Assembly: GCF_019977735.1 (NCBI RefSeq)
Contig: NZ_AP025018.1
Coordinates: forward strand, 6,638,580 to 6,702,579
Direction: 5' to 3'
Length of the DNA: 64,000 nt
DNA from: Calothrix sp. PCC 7716
GTDB lineage: Bacteria; Cyanobacteriota; Cyanobacteriia; Cyanobacteriales; Nostocaceae
Of this stretch, positions 51,321-60,205 are shown one piece after another (the first letter of the stretch is position 1; every line of letters begins with the position of its first letter). The translations under genes and the position numbers were made by a program. A model generated the notes under the pieces. It saw nothing but the letters and a program-made list of their open reading frames with translations, was not told the DNA's origin and searched no databases.

Positions 51321-52268
51321 CTATTTTTTCTGTTTAAGCGTCTCGATGGGGTACTCAGCTAGCATCTGCTTAAACGGTACTGGTCTACCTTGGATTGTAT
51401 AGACAATTAGTTGACCATCATCACCTTTGGTACTTGCTATTACCAACCCTTGTTTTCTAGCTAAATTAAACCACTCATTAAAAATATCTCGTTCTCCTTT
51501 TAATAAAGAAAGATTTTTTTCGTCAGGCATCCAGCCATCTTGTATTGCCTTGTTTAGCCAACCTCCTGGATTTTTAATTTGTTGACCATGCTCAATTGTT
51601 TCTTCAAGAGACTTTATGGCAGCCAAAACAATTTCTGAAGATTTAGATTGAATTGTTTTAGTTAGAGTTGTATTTAAAGTAATCCCTAGTTCAGCTAACT
51701 TAGATTTAATCTGTTCATTAATCGTTGGCGCCTGAGAACCTGTTTTTTTATCAAACGGTGTAACTTTAGTATCTGTTATGGTTAACGCTTTGATTTGGCA
51801 TCGACAATCTTCTAACTCTTGGTTAATTAATTCTAAGCTTTTTTTCAGGCGAATATTATCTGATTCAACTGAAGCTAATTCGTAGTTCCTGCCTTGCACA
51901 ACTTCAATATGCCGTCTTAATCCTTCAATCTCAGCTCTAAGTTTTTTGTTCTCTTCTTTTATACTATAAATCAGTACTCCTTTTGATTTATCAGAAGCTG
52001 GTTGGTATCGTTTTTCTTGGGTTGGTATTACAACTGTTTGTTTTTGCTGTTCTCTAAGATATTTAATTCTATCTTTTAATTCTTCGTACTTGTACAAGTA
52101 GCTAACTGAGACACCAGCCTGTTGTGCAATACTTCTGAAAGTAATTTCTTCACCACGTGAACTTAATTTAGCTATTGCTTTTTCTGTTTTTTCAATAGCT
52201 TCCTTTTTTTTCAACTCAGCGGCAGCCACTAATAATTCCGGATTTCCTCCTTGATTACCTTTAGCCAT
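51321..52268 (-). CDS. tnpC: Tn554-type TnpC-like accessory protein
   Basis: 315 residues from ATG 52268, which overlaps the stop of the preceding tnpB (ATGGCTAA) with GGAG eight bases before. N-terminal helix-turn-helix: 'RGEEITFRSIAQQAGVSVSYLYKYEELKDRIKYLREQQ', as in DUF6262/TnpC proteins; then a coiled coil (~95-160), and a C-terminal region with 'GGWLNKAIQDGWMPDE', longer than the ~125 residues of Tn554 TnpC. In Tn554, TnpC helps orient insertion. Part of the three-gene unit. Confidence 0.75.
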   Translation of the reverse strand: MAKGNQGGNPELLVAAAELKKKEAIEKTEKAIAKLSSRGEEITFRSIAQQAGVSVSYLYKYEELKDRIKYLREQQKQTVVIPTQEKRYQPASDKSKGVLIYSIKEENKKLRAEIEGLRRHIEVVQGRNYELASVESDNIRLKKSLELINQELEDCRCQIKALTITDTKVTPFDKKTGSQAPTINEQIKSKLAELGITLNTTLTKTIQSKSSEIVLAAIKSLEETIEHGQQIKNPGGWLNKAIQDGWMPDEKNLSLLKGERDIFNEWFNLARKQGLVIASTKGDDGQLIVYTIQGRPVPFKQMLAEYPIETLKQKK

Positions 52269-53973
52269 TAGTTTCATCTCCTAATTTTGGATAACTCTCG
52301 TGACCGTAAACTACATCTTTTTGTGAGAGACCACGGATTATATTGTTTAGGTTTTCAACAATGGGAAGATTATTTTCTACTTGTCGTTCCCACTGTTTGT
52401 CTCTAGCATTTTCAATTAGCTTGACAGTTGACTCTAAATGTTTTTTGTGAGTTTCTAAATGTTCTCTTGTTGTACGAAAGTGTTGACAAGCTAAACATGG
52501 ACTTCCTTGGACTGGACAATTTTGGGTAATAGGTAAAGCACAAAAACCGTCTGCCAAAGTTTGAGCTTTCATGTTTTTCTTAATCCATTGCATCTCAGTT
52601 GTATCTAAATCTGGATTTTCAGATATAATTATTTCACCTTTAATATTGACTACTCTACCATCCCAAAATTTATTCATCTCATGCTTCATTGTTTCGTCAT
52701 GAATATGGGCATAGCACATTGTCATTTCTGGTGACTCGTGACCAAGACGCTTCTGCACTATATGTTGAGGAACTCCAGCATTAATTAACTCAGTTCCATG
52801 TGTATGTCGAAAACTGTGACATCTATGAATAGGATAAATCTCTCCTGAAGAACCTCTAATTTCTTTTTCATTAGCTAATTGACTTAAATAACCTCTGAGA
52901 ACTTTTTGCCTCATTCGTTTAGGTATAGGAATAAAGTGTTGAAGTTCTCTATAAGGAATTTTTCTAGTTGTTGCTGAAGTTCTTTTATAAGTATAATCTT
53001 CAAACCACGAATAACTTTTGGTTAAACAAAATAAATAATCAAAGTCTTTTCCTAGCTCTTTTCTGATATACTCTTGCTGTTTTTGAATATCCGAAGCTAA
53101 TTCTCTGGCTACTGGAATAGCAAGTTGCTTCTTCATCTTAAATTGGTAAATATTTAGCCACCATGTTCCTGTGCTATCTTGACGAATACAGTCAAAATTA
53201 AGATAACATAGTTCTGATAACCTTATTCCCGTTTGTCGCAAAACTTTTACCATTAGAGCAACAGGTTCTGGAAGTGCCATTATGTTATCGTCAATTTGTT
53301 TGATCACGTCAGGCGGAATAAATTTTGGTAGTGACTTGATTCGTTTAGCAAAATCTTCAGGATATACTAAAGGCTCTTTATAAATATTAGCCCAATCAAA
53401 TCTAGCGCAATTCTCTAGAAATAGTTTTAAACAACCGAGTCGTCCATTCCTTGTGCTAGGACTTTTTATTTTTTCCCTTAAATATACTAAATAGTTGACA
53501 ACTAAATCACGATTAATTTCCGACTCTTGTAATGAACCATATTTTAGTTTCAGGAATCTGTAAAAATATTTGAGGTCATATAATCTGTTAAAAATAGTAG
53601 AAGTTGCATCACCAACACCAATTCTATATTGAATCCAATATTTAACAGCTATCTTCAGCCAGTATAGTTCAATATCTGAAAAATTTAGCAAGCGCTTGGA
53701 GCAAGCAATGTCAGGTTCTAGACCAAAAACTGTGACATTCCAAATATCTAAATTAAACATTTCTGACACAGAAAGACCATCGAATGAGATATAACTGTTT
53801 GATATTCTTTTGGGATTTTTATTAAAATTTGTTTGGCAGCTTTTACACTTGTACATCTGCTCTCCTGTATCTCGACTCTTTCCTGCTTTTTTAAGATGAC
53901 TGCTTCCACATTTGGGGCACTTTAACTCTTGCTCGTTATTGTAATTTTTATTGTTCTTGTTTTGTTGCAACAT
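52261..53973 (-). CDS. Tn554-type TnpB tyrosine recombinase
   Basis: 570 residues. A zinc finger opens the protein ('CPKCGSSHLKKAGKSRDTGE...CKSCQ'), then a SAM-like core-binding domain, then the tyrosine recombinase catalytic domain: Arg in 'LRQTGIRLSELCYLNFDCI', 'HSFRHTHGTELINAGVPQHIVQKRLGHESPEMTMCYAHI' with H-x-x-R, the second His and the Tyr. A Cys-rich stretch follows ('CPVQGSPCLACQHF'), as in Tn554 TnpB. Its ATG directly follows the TAG of tnpA with no gap. Works with TnpA to move the element through a circular intermediate. Confidence 0.88.
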   Translation of the reverse strand: MLQQNKNNKNYNNEQELKCPKCGSSHLKKAGKSRDTGEQMYKCKSCQTNFNKNPKRISNSYISFDGLSVSEMFNLDIWNVTVFGLEPDIACSKRLLNFSDIELYWLKIAVKYWIQYRIGVGDATSTIFNRLYDLKYFYRFLKLKYGSLQESEINRDLVVNYLVYLREKIKSPSTRNGRLGCLKLFLENCARFDWANIYKEPLVYPEDFAKRIKSLPKFIPPDVIKQIDDNIMALPEPVALMVKVLRQTGIRLSELCYLNFDCIRQDSTGTWWLNIYQFKMKKQLAIPVARELASDIQKQQEYIRKELGKDFDYLFCLTKSYSWFEDYTYKRTSATTRKIPYRELQHFIPIPKRMRQKVLRGYLSQLANEKEIRGSSGEIYPIHRCHSFRHTHGTELINAGVPQHIVQKRLGHESPEMTMCYAHIHDETMKHEMNKFWDGRVVNIKGEIIISENPDLDTTEMQWIKKNMKAQTLADGFCALPITQNCPVQGSPCLACQHFRTTREHLETHKKHLESTVKLIENARDKQWERQVENNLPIVENLNNIIRGLSQKDVVYGHESYPKLGDETNG

Positions 53974-55062
53974 CTATTTATCCTTGGATACTAAATATTT
54001 TTCGTAAGCTTCTCTCATGTCATCATCATTAAGATGAACATAAGTATTAATTGTTGTTTGGATACTACTATGACCTAAACGTTTCTGTACATAAGCCATA
54101 TCTATTCCTGATTTGATTAACTCAGATGCATGAGTATGACGAAAAAGGTGAGCATTTATTTTTATTCCTGTTTGTTTTTTTAGTTTTTTAAATAAACCAG
54201 TTACAGTCGAATATTGCATTGGGCTTCCGGCTTCACTTTTCCAAATATTGACAAATACATAATCTGAGTCAACATCAGGATATTCGTTAATTATGTAGCT
54301 GCTATAAAGCTTCATTAAAGAGCCAGGTACTTGTAAAATTCTTTCATTTCTTGACTTACCTCTGGCATTGTTAAAGTTATTATTTCTCGTGACAATACGA
54401 ATTTCATTTTTACCCGCGACTGAATTAATATCTTCGTGTCGTAGTCCTAACGCTTCTCCTATTCTCATGCCTGTTTCATAAAGAAGCATAACTAAAAACT
54501 TATCTCTTTGAGAGTGACAACAATCGACAAGTTGTTTAATCTGTTCTAAATTTAAAATTCCTGGGAAAACTTTTGGCTCTTTTAGTTTCAGCAGTTTTGT
54601 TCTAACTGCTTTGTTTTTAGACATTTCATACAGCAAAGGTTTGTACTTGCGATTTGCAGGATTAATGTACCGATAAGCATCTACTGAATTTACTGTCCCA
54701 TTACGTTTATGAAACTCGTAAAAATTGTACACAGCTGATAGGATTGTGTTGATAGTCCTTTCTGTCCTTTTCGCTTCTTGCTGCTGTATAGAAATAATTC
54801 TAGGATTAGGACTACGTAGCCAAAGTATAAAATTGGCTAGATACGATTGATTGATTTCCCTCCAATCAAACTTAGAATCTTGTATAAATTCCCATAACAG
54901 CTTGAGATGGTAAGCGTAGTTTGAGACTGTATTTGGCGATTTTTCAATGCTTTCTAGGTGGCGCAAATAGTTATTAACTGGGTTGATAGGTAAATAGTTA
55001 TCATCTATCAAAATCCAGGTATTCTTCCCGTTGCTAGGGAGTTTTATTCTTTGTACTTTCAT
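53974..55062 (-). CDS. Tn554-type TnpA tyrosine recombinase
   Basis: 362 residues, the length of Tn554 TnpA. N-terminal SAM-like domain ('NPVNNYLRHLESIEKSPNTVSNYAYHLKLLWEFI'), catalytic domain with Arg in 'YETGMRIGEALGLRHEDI', 'AHLFRHTHASELIKSGIDMAYVQKRLGHSSIQTTINTYVHL' containing the H-x-x-R, H and Tyr. First gene of the transposon; its start lies about 115 bp from the right end. All catalytic residues are present, so the element may still be mobile. Confidence 0.9.
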   Translation of the reverse strand: MKVQRIKLPSNGKNTWILIDDNYLPINPVNNYLRHLESIEKSPNTVSNYAYHLKLLWEFIQDSKFDWREINQSYLANFILWLRSPNPRIISIQQQEAKRTERTINTILSAVYNFYEFHKRNGTVNSVDAYRYINPANRKYKPLLYEMSKNKAVRTKLLKLKEPKVFPGILNLEQIKQLVDCCHSQRDKFLVMLLYETGMRIGEALGLRHEDINSVAGKNEIRIVTRNNNFNNARGKSRNERILQVPGSLMKLYSSYIINEYPDVDSDYVFVNIWKSEAGSPMQYSTVTGLFKKLKKQTGIKINAHLFRHTHASELIKSGIDMAYVQKRLGHSSIQTTINTYVHLNDDDMREAYEKYLVSKDK

Positions 55063-55176
55063 GAGCTTTGTAGGCTCTGTAGACTTATACTACATAACAT
55101 ACTACACAAGGATACAAATCCTGTCAATAGTTTTTGTTGTTGTTGTTATATAATAAGATTTGTCTATCTCACATAA

Positions 55177-55430
55177 TGTGTTCTCAATGTGGCTATTACG
55201 AACATGCCGACATTGGTGCCGCAAAAACAATTCGAGATAGAGTAATTAAACTAATAGAATATCAAAAGGTACACGGGGACTCCGTGAAACCTGAGCCTGA
55301 AAACTCTAAACGCCCGAAACAACGTAAGGAGAAATCAGCACGCTCTACCAAGAGCAAACGTGTTGAGCCTGGGAACCCAACATCTAAGGGTGAAAATCCT
55401 GAAACTGGGATACAAGAGGATATAGCCTAA
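55177..55430 (+). pseudogene. TnpB C-terminal part, beyond the transposon
   Basis: In frame with the restored tnpB: 'CSQCGYYEHADIGAAKTIRDRVIKL' supplies the second Cys pair and the RuvC-III Asp (in 'HADIGAAK'), followed by a basic, low-complexity tail ending '...GIQEDIA'. It cannot be made as part of TnpB unless the transposon leaves. Confidence 0.85.
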
Positions 55431-55780
55431 AACCTCTTGTGAATCTCCTAGCTTTCAAGCAGGAGAGAGTCAACTATAAGACGATACCAAAGAACTATTT
55501 CTTATTTTTTAGTGGCGCCTGATATTCATCATGGTATGTATTGACTATCGCGGAATTCTAAGAAACTTTCAAATTCTTGCAACATTAATTCGGCCTGCAC
55601 TAGCAGTTAACCAATTCATTGCAGGATTCCAGTCCGGCCCATCGACCAGCTGACCATTCTGCGCGCGCGTCTTTTTTTCCTCTCTTCTAAAAGCCAAATT
55701 GCTGCATCTCCCCAAGAACTAATGACTCTAATTCATCAGTAGTGAACTGGGAGACTGCAACAGGTCGTGATATTTGAAGG
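55431..55780. other. TnpB element right end and intergenic DNA
   Basis: After the hairpin at 55444-55466 (see next entry) nothing codes until the SLH fragment; one GGCGCC at 55515. Confidence 0.5.
55444..55466 (+). ncRNA. Right-end hairpin, probable 3' end of TnpB guide RNA scaffold
   Basis: TCTCCT-A-GCTT-TCA-AGC-AGGAGA just after the tnpB stop, followed by GAGTCAAC. In IS200/IS605 elements the omega-RNA covers the 3' end of tnpB and this hairpin, and the guide is the DNA just beyond. This copy is not touched by the Tn554-like insertion. Inferred from position and form. Confidence 0.5.
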
Positions 55781-56008
55781 CTACTTTGCCTCTGAAGTTG
55801 AAACTGCGATCAATTCTACGACTCGCTCTAATCCTTGATTCAGAAGCGAAACGGCTTCAGCTCTCGACAGAGGTTCATTCGCGTTAAACATTCCGTCTGG
55901 ACAGCACACACTGATACCAAACTTTTCGATTAGAGATTGCAAATGCTTGAAGTACCAGTCGGTAGTTTGGACATCTTTCAGTTGGCTAACTGAGGTAATA
56001 TCAGTCAT
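55781..56008 (-). pseudogene. Short S-layer-homology (SLH) domain fragment
   Basis: 75 codons: 'SVSQLKDVQTTDWYFKHLQSLIEKFGISVCCPDGMFNANEPLSRAEAVSLLNQGLERVVEL' is one complete cyanobacterial SLH motif, usually found near the N-terminus of outer-membrane porins or linked proteins. Here it has no signal peptide and nothing follows. It may be a small independent protein, but a remnant is more likely. Confidence 0.55.
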
Positions 56009-56251
56009 GTTTTTTCTCCTTATTGTTTCAGGTTTAATTCATGGCGCGCGAGTTGAGCCAAACCCATCCTGCAGATTCATAGAAAGACGGGAAGTAAAAT
56101 TAAAGGTAGGTTGCGATTGCACTTTTTACACTTCTGTCAGGCAGTCATCTCGCACCCTTGGTTTTAGTGGCAATTACACTTGGTTTCCTAATGCCACAGT
56201 AAATCGTACCAGTGAATGAGGCAAATTTTACAATTAGCCGTGTGAACAACT

Positions 56252-56279
56252 AAAAAAATCCTACTAAGGATAGATTTTT
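56252..56279. terminator. Possible intrinsic terminator
   Basis: AAAAAAATCCT-ACTA-AGGATAGATTTTT: short stem flanked by A and T runs, able to work in either direction. Nearest gene is on the minus strand to the left, for which it would lie upstream, so its use is uncertain. Confidence 0.35.
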
Positions 56280-56382
56280 GTAAAACATTTTACTAAAAAC
56301 TACACACCCCTTGAGAAAGATGCTTCTTAGGGGGTATGTTGCTTAAAGACGATTTGGGCATTGCAACGAGATGTGTGTATTA

Positions 56383-56512
56383 ACAATTTCCTACGGACAT
56401 GAACGCAATTTCCTGCGGACATGAACGCAATTTCCCGGTATAGGGACATGAAACGCAATTTGCTTTCCTGCGGAACACTGCGTGAACGCACATGAAACGC
56501 AATTATGTTTTG
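56383..56512. repeat. Imperfect ~22-bp tandem repeat
   Basis: Successive units begin CAATTT and end GACATGAACG: CAATTTCCTACGGACATGAA, CAATTTCCTGCGGACATGAA, then longer variants with CCCGGTATAGGGACATG. The same words occur scattered at 18610, 36130 and 23240. Confidence 0.7.
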
Positions 56513-56537
56513 CAATGGGGATTTGTCTGCGACAATG

Positions 56538-56583
56538 AAAAACCCCAACGCAAAACACGCAACCCTAATTATGATGGGGTTTT
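56538..56583. terminator. Hairpin with A/T flanks
   Basis: AAAACCCCA ... TGGGGTTTT with a 28-nt loop. May be bidirectional; no adjacent gene end supports it. Confidence 0.3.
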
Positions 56584-57107
56584 AAACCCCTTTTATCAGG
56601 ATAAAATTACTCTACAGTATCAAAGTTAACTTTACTCATCAACAGTTTGCACCGACATCAGAAAACTCATAATTTTAACGTTTGCTTCTTGGCGCCGAAT
56701 TTTATTATTTTAAAACTAAACGTTTTGTATCTGTAAGATGTTAAAGGCGCCGAATAACATGTTTATATATACTGTGCGTGCATTGCAAAGCTATAGGCTT
56801 GCTTGGAAGAAGCACTATAAAACATATATATTAGTTACTCTTTTCTTCTTCCAGGTACTACACTCAAGAATCTACTACTCAATTATACAGAGCATTTTGT
56901 ACTATATGTTACTAAAAATTAATATGTTTTTTCCGTGTCTCAGTATTAATTGTCCTGTTAGGCAATTTTTCTTGATGTAAAGATTACCAAGAAGCTCCAT
57001 GTCACATTTGTTTTGGTAAACCTGCAATTTACCGTTAATGTGTCATAGAGCTTCTACGTAATAGGGTATCTGCCGCTCTACAAACTTTATCGAAAAGGAA
57101 GATTACT

Positions 57108-57296
57108 TTGAATAATCCCCTTCAGCAAGTTCCTGCATCAGCGCCAACTGTTGTGGAACCTCAGTTTGGATGTGGCTGCGAAAATCCTACTTTAATAGGT
57201 TCTATTATTTTAGGATTGTTTTCCCGTGTTTTAACTGCACTTTTGATTCGTGCATTTACGAGTTACTACTCACAACTGCCGAAACCAAAAAAATAA
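57108..57296 (+). CDS. Small single-span membrane protein
   Basis: 62 residues from TTG 57108, with GGAAG eight bases before. 'CGCENPTLIGSIILGLFSRVLTALLIRAFTSYY' holds a Cys-Gly-Cys and one hydrophobic span. Unknown family. A good terminator 33 bp after the stop supports a real transcription unit. Confidence 0.55.
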   Translation: MNNPLQQVPASAPTVVEPQFGCGCENPTLIGSIILGLFSRVLTALLIRAFTSYYSQLPKPKK

Positions 57297-57328
57297 GCTG
57301 AAAAACGGTGCTAACAATAACTTATCTA

Positions 57329-57354
57329 GCCGGGAGTTCCCGGCTTTTTATTTT
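57329..57354 (+). terminator. Intrinsic terminator
   Basis: GCCGGGA-GT-TCCCGGC followed by TTTTTATTTT: a GC-rich stem with a T-tract, ending the small gene at 57108. Confidence 0.9.
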
Positions 57355-57936
57355 CACCATTCCTACTTCCCTAATACTTAGTTTGATTTACTGCATCCGC
57401 TTGCTTTGCAATCAACTCACATTCAAGCGCCCTTTTATGAAGTTAGCATGAAGATTGTGTAAAGTAAGTAAATTGTGACGGCGATATCTTGACAATACCG
57501 TTTAAATTTGCATATGGCATCACAATTGGGCTAGTTATCACAGGAGCATATTTAATGGCGCCGTTAAAAGCACCCGCTCACTATTCATGGTGCCTGTTTG
57601 AGTACCAAAAATAATATTTATAGGCGCCTTCAACTATTTCCGTCGAATCTGACGACAATAAACAATACTTGGGGCGCACTCCTTTGAGTTCCAAGTTGTA
57701 GTACTGGAGAAAGGGTGCCTGAGACTCAAGCGAACATGGGTACTAAAAATTAGGCATTATTTAGATTAATACTAGGTGCCATGTTTACGAAGAGGTGCCA
57801 ATATCTCAAGGCACCGTCGCTGAACTTGGGTTTACTTGTTAGGATGCGCTTACACTTTTAAAATCTCCAAGGAACACACCTGCTAGCAACTCTAATTATG
57901 GCGCCTGAAACAAAACAAAACACAAGTACTAAAATA
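57355..57936. other. Intergenic DNA with repeat pieces
   Basis: Contains the palindromic head at 57632-57660 (TTTCCGTCGAATCTGACGAC), a half hairpin at 57838 (GTTAGGATGCGCTTACA) whose right arm is lost, several GGTGCC/GGCACC variants, and a spacer-type 'GCGAACATGGGTACTAAAAA'. No gene. Confidence 0.5.
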
Positions 57937-58458
57937 TTAGTTCAAATTAGGGTCGCTCTTGGCACGCGGGAGGACGCATCCATTTTTAACAAGCCACTCA
58001 TCAATCATTTTATAAATATAGTTAATATGTTCTTGGGTATAGCCGTTAGCTAACATCCAATTTTCAAACGGTTTGGCATCGGAGGTAATTTGTTCTAACA
58101 TTTTTTCAAAATCTGATTCACTAGTGCTGCAAGTTGCTAAAAAATCAGATTTATCCCAAGGAATAATGCGGTCAGCCATTAGTTGTAATAGAGGACGCTG
58201 ATTTTCTTGTATCAGTTGACCCAAAAAATCACGAATTCCTTTTTGGTGTTCTTCATCTAAACGACGGTATTCCATTTGTCGGTCGAGTTGAAGTTTTACA
58301 CGACTAACGCCACCCGAAGTTAACCAACTTTTAACATCATCGACGGCACTAGAACACCTGCCATATCGGTCTGTTTGTAATAAACGAATTGCTCCCTCAA
58401 AGCTTCTTCGGAGAGCCGTGCGCCAATCACCGTCTTCTAAAAGTTCGATTAGTGACAT
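57937..58458 (-). CDS. Hypothetical protein, helical
   Basis: 173 residues, charged and mostly helical ('MSLIELLEDGDWRTALRRSFEGAIRLLQTDRYGRCSSAVDDVKSWL', 'ENWMLANGYTQEHINYIYKMIDEWLVKNG'). No family named. The final residues 'PRAKSDPNLN' and the stop are read from the dispersed repeat 'TTAGGGTCGCTCTTGGC' also present at 49545, so the 3' end has been remodelled by repeat DNA. Start ATG at 58458. Confidence 0.5.
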   Translation of the reverse strand: MSLIELLEDGDWRTALRRSFEGAIRLLQTDRYGRCSSAVDDVKSWLTSGGVSRVKLQLDRQMEYRRLDEEHQKGIRDFLGQLIQENQRPLLQLMADRIIPWDKSDFLATCSTSESDFEKMLEQITSDAKPFENWMLANGYTQEHINYIYKMIDEWLVKNGCVLPRAKSDPNLN

Positions 58459-58678
58459 TGCTTTGGTACTCGATAACTACGGGTTTCTGCCTTCTACAAT
58501 TTTACTAGATGGTTGGGTTAGGGCGCCTGTTTGGATATGGCGCACGGTCATATAGCGTTCGTGGCGCCTGAAATCGCTCACAAACACCAGTACTGAAATA
58601 TTAGTACAAAGTAGGGGTGTTTTACATTTGGATTCAAGGCGCCTGTTTCATACCTAATTTTTTTTGTTAACGTTCCAC

Positions 58679-58936
58679 TCAGTGATTGAGCGCGATGGCG
58701 TAATCATTCAAAGTGATGAAAAATCTTTGATATCCAAGAAAAAACATATACTCTTCAATACCGCAGCATTTGAAGATTGTAATAATAAAATCCATCTCAG
58801 TTTTAAAACCTAAACTACGGATGTTAATCGCATCCTTCCAGCAGTTTTTTCTTTCCTCTAATTCAAATCGAGATGGAATATACGCCATGTTCTGACAAAT
58901 TAATTGAACATCTCGGTCGAATAATTCAATAATCAT
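58679..58936 (-). CDS. Hypothetical protein
   Basis: 85 residues ('MIIELFDRDVQLICQNMAYIPSRFELEERKNCWKDAINIRSLGF', 'TIFKCCGIEEYMFFLGYQRFF'). Protein-like composition with aromatic residues and four Cys but no motif I know. Bounded on both sides by GGCGCC repeats. Start ATG 58936. Confidence 0.45.
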   Translation of the reverse strand: MIIELFDRDVQLICQNMAYIPSRFELEERKNCWKDAINIRSLGFKTEMDFIITIFKCCGIEEYMFFLGYQRFFITLNDYAIALNH

Positions 58937-59053
58937 GATTTGGTACTCGTGTATTGTAAAGTTTGGTAGAGGCGCCCGTAATCAGGCACCTAATTGTTTA
59001 AGCGTGATTAATCGTTGTTTTTAAGGCGCCTCAGTTCCCAAGGTAAAGAGCGT

Positions 59054-59737
59054 CTACTTTGTCTGAGGATGGATTGATAAGATCGACGGTGACAACCAAG
59101 AACCGTCTTCCAGTTGTACATAATCATCTGGAACTTCACTGTCAGGAGTAGAAGCACTTAAAGTCCAAGGGCGTTTAGGTTTTGCAGGAGGTAGAACTTT
59201 GAGCCGCTGTTCGATTGCGTCGAGACGTTGAGTAATTGGCGCCAATGCTTGTTCAATAGCAGCAGTAATAACAGCAGAGACTTCCTCTTTACTCAACACA
59301 GATTGAGAGGTTAATTTTGCTGGAACATAACCTGTTTGCGACCAAATGAAAACTCTCAATCCTCCTTTAGCAACCATTCGGTAATTGTTAATTGCTATTT
59401 GCTTTCCTTTGTATTTGCGTGCTTCTAAAGCGTAATACTCAAGTACTGCATGACATACATCATCAATAATAAAAACCGAACCGTCGGGGTTACTCGTTGT
59501 TAGCCTCCAATCATTGCCAGCAAAGGGTTTTAGACACGCTGCGAGTTCGTTCGTGATGGGGTCAGAATCTCTAAGACGGTTAAGTAATTGGCTGATTGTT
59601 TGCTGTTCTGTTCCACAAAAATCAGCTAGAGCAGTTACCGTCATTCCACTGACTCCATCATCTTGACGGGTACAGTAGCTTTGGTTCTCTTCAGCATCGG
59701 ATGCCGAAATCAAAGAGCTTTTATCACTCATAATCAA
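59054..59737 (-). CDS. Hypothetical phage/plasmid-type regulator
   Basis: 227 residues. An N-terminal 'SGMTVTALADFCGTEQQTISQLLNRLRD' looks like a helix-turn-helix (~30-58). The middle has 'YYALEARKYKGKQIAINNYRMVAKGGLRVFIWSQTGY', and the end has a coiled-coil-like 'EQALAPITQRLDAIEQRLKVL' and 'YVQLEDGSWLSPSIL'. The layout recalls phage antirepressor/BRO-like regulators common in cyanobacterial mobile DNA. Start ATG 59737 or two codons later. Confidence 0.5.
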   Translation of the reverse strand: MIMSDKSSLISASDAEENQSYCTRQDDGVSGMTVTALADFCGTEQQTISQLLNRLRDSDPITNELAACLKPFAGNDWRLTTSNPDGSVFIIDDVCHAVLEYYALEARKYKGKQIAINNYRMVAKGGLRVFIWSQTGYVPAKLTSQSVLSKEEVSAVITAAIEQALAPITQRLDAIEQRLKVLPPAKPKRPWTLSASTPDSEVPDDYVQLEDGSWLSPSILSIHPQTK

Positions 59738-59810
59738 AACTTTATATATTTTCTGAAGTGGCAGGTAACAGGCGCCCGTATTTAGGCGCCCAGTTCAGTG
59801 ATGGGAAACT

Positions 59811-60098
59811 TTATTCGGCGCCTTCAACAAGAAGACCACTAACCGTAACAATCAGCAGTTGCGCTTGCTCGGCATTATCACAACGAGACCATCGTTCTGA
59901 ACAACTTGGTTGTGTAACCCACTTACCATCCGTGGAGTCACAATAAAAAATACCAAGCAAGTTGCACCCTTGCCAGAGACGATAAACTGTTCCAAGTCCG
60001 GGATAATGCTCCGTGTCGATTTCAAATACTGGTGCCTCTTGGGTAATAGCAATTCTCACCTGTTGGACAGGCGCCGTGTTTAAATTTGTATGTGTCAT
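59811..60098 (-). CDS. Hypothetical protein
   Basis: 95 residues from the ATG at 60098 ('MTHTNLNTAPVQQVRIAITQEAPVFEIDTEHYPGLGTVYRLWQGCNLLGIFYC'). A longer frame would start inside a strong hairpin (60128-60170), so the shorter form is preferred. Small beta-rich protein of unknown role, in line with other minus-strand genes. Confidence 0.5.
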   Translation of the reverse strand: MTHTNLNTAPVQQVRIAITQEAPVFEIDTEHYPGLGTVYRLWQGCNLLGIFYCDSTDGKWVTQPSCSERWSRCDNAEQAQLLIVTVSGLLVEGAE

Positions 60099-60127
60099 GA
60101 TGATAATGAACCTTGTAACTGGTTTAG

Positions 60128-60170
60128 ACAAGGACGATGCGTCAGATTGCAGTCGGGGCATCGTCCTTGT
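60128..60170. promoter_or_regulatory. Strong 13-bp stem-loop between two genes
   Basis: ACAAGGACGATGC / GCATCGTCCTTGT perfect stem, 17-nt loop. It follows the XRE gene (ends 60206) and precedes the gene at 60098 on the minus strand. No T-tract, so an operator, processing site or attenuator is possible. Confidence 0.55.
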
Positions 60171-60205
60171 TGTATTTATAGTTTACTAGTAACAATCTCT
60201 TTTTT

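Larger units (their letters stand above)
51239..55182 (-). mobile_element. Tn554-like transposon inserted in tnpB
   Basis: A 3.9-kb element with three minus-strand genes in the order tnpA, tnpB, tnpC. Both junctions carry TGTGTT (51233-51238 and 55177-55182), one copy belonging to the restored target. The ends are inverted: left TTATGTGATATA-CAA, right (complement) TTATGTGAGATAGACAA. A second inverted pair lies inside: left GTCTACAAAGCCTAC (51256), right (complement) GTCTACAGAGCCTAC (about 55072-55090), possible recombinase sites. Joining the flanks restores '...KEKFLC|SQCGYYEHADIGAAK' of TnpB. Only one GGCGCC occurs inside, against about 14 expected at the local rate, so it is a recent arrival. 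Confidence 0.9.
56009..57107. other. 1.1-kb intergenic region with repeats and hairpins
   Basis: Holds the hairpins at 56252 and 56538, the tandem repeat at 56383-56512, and two GGCGCC. An 80-codon hydrophobic frame at 56738-56980 begins in a GGCGCC repeat and is AT-rich; I do not call it. Confidence 0.5.

Noticed and set aside
56738-56980. 80-codon hydrophobic frame
   Set aside because: AT-rich, begins in a GGCGCC repeat, no family resemblance; hydrophobicity follows from base composition.
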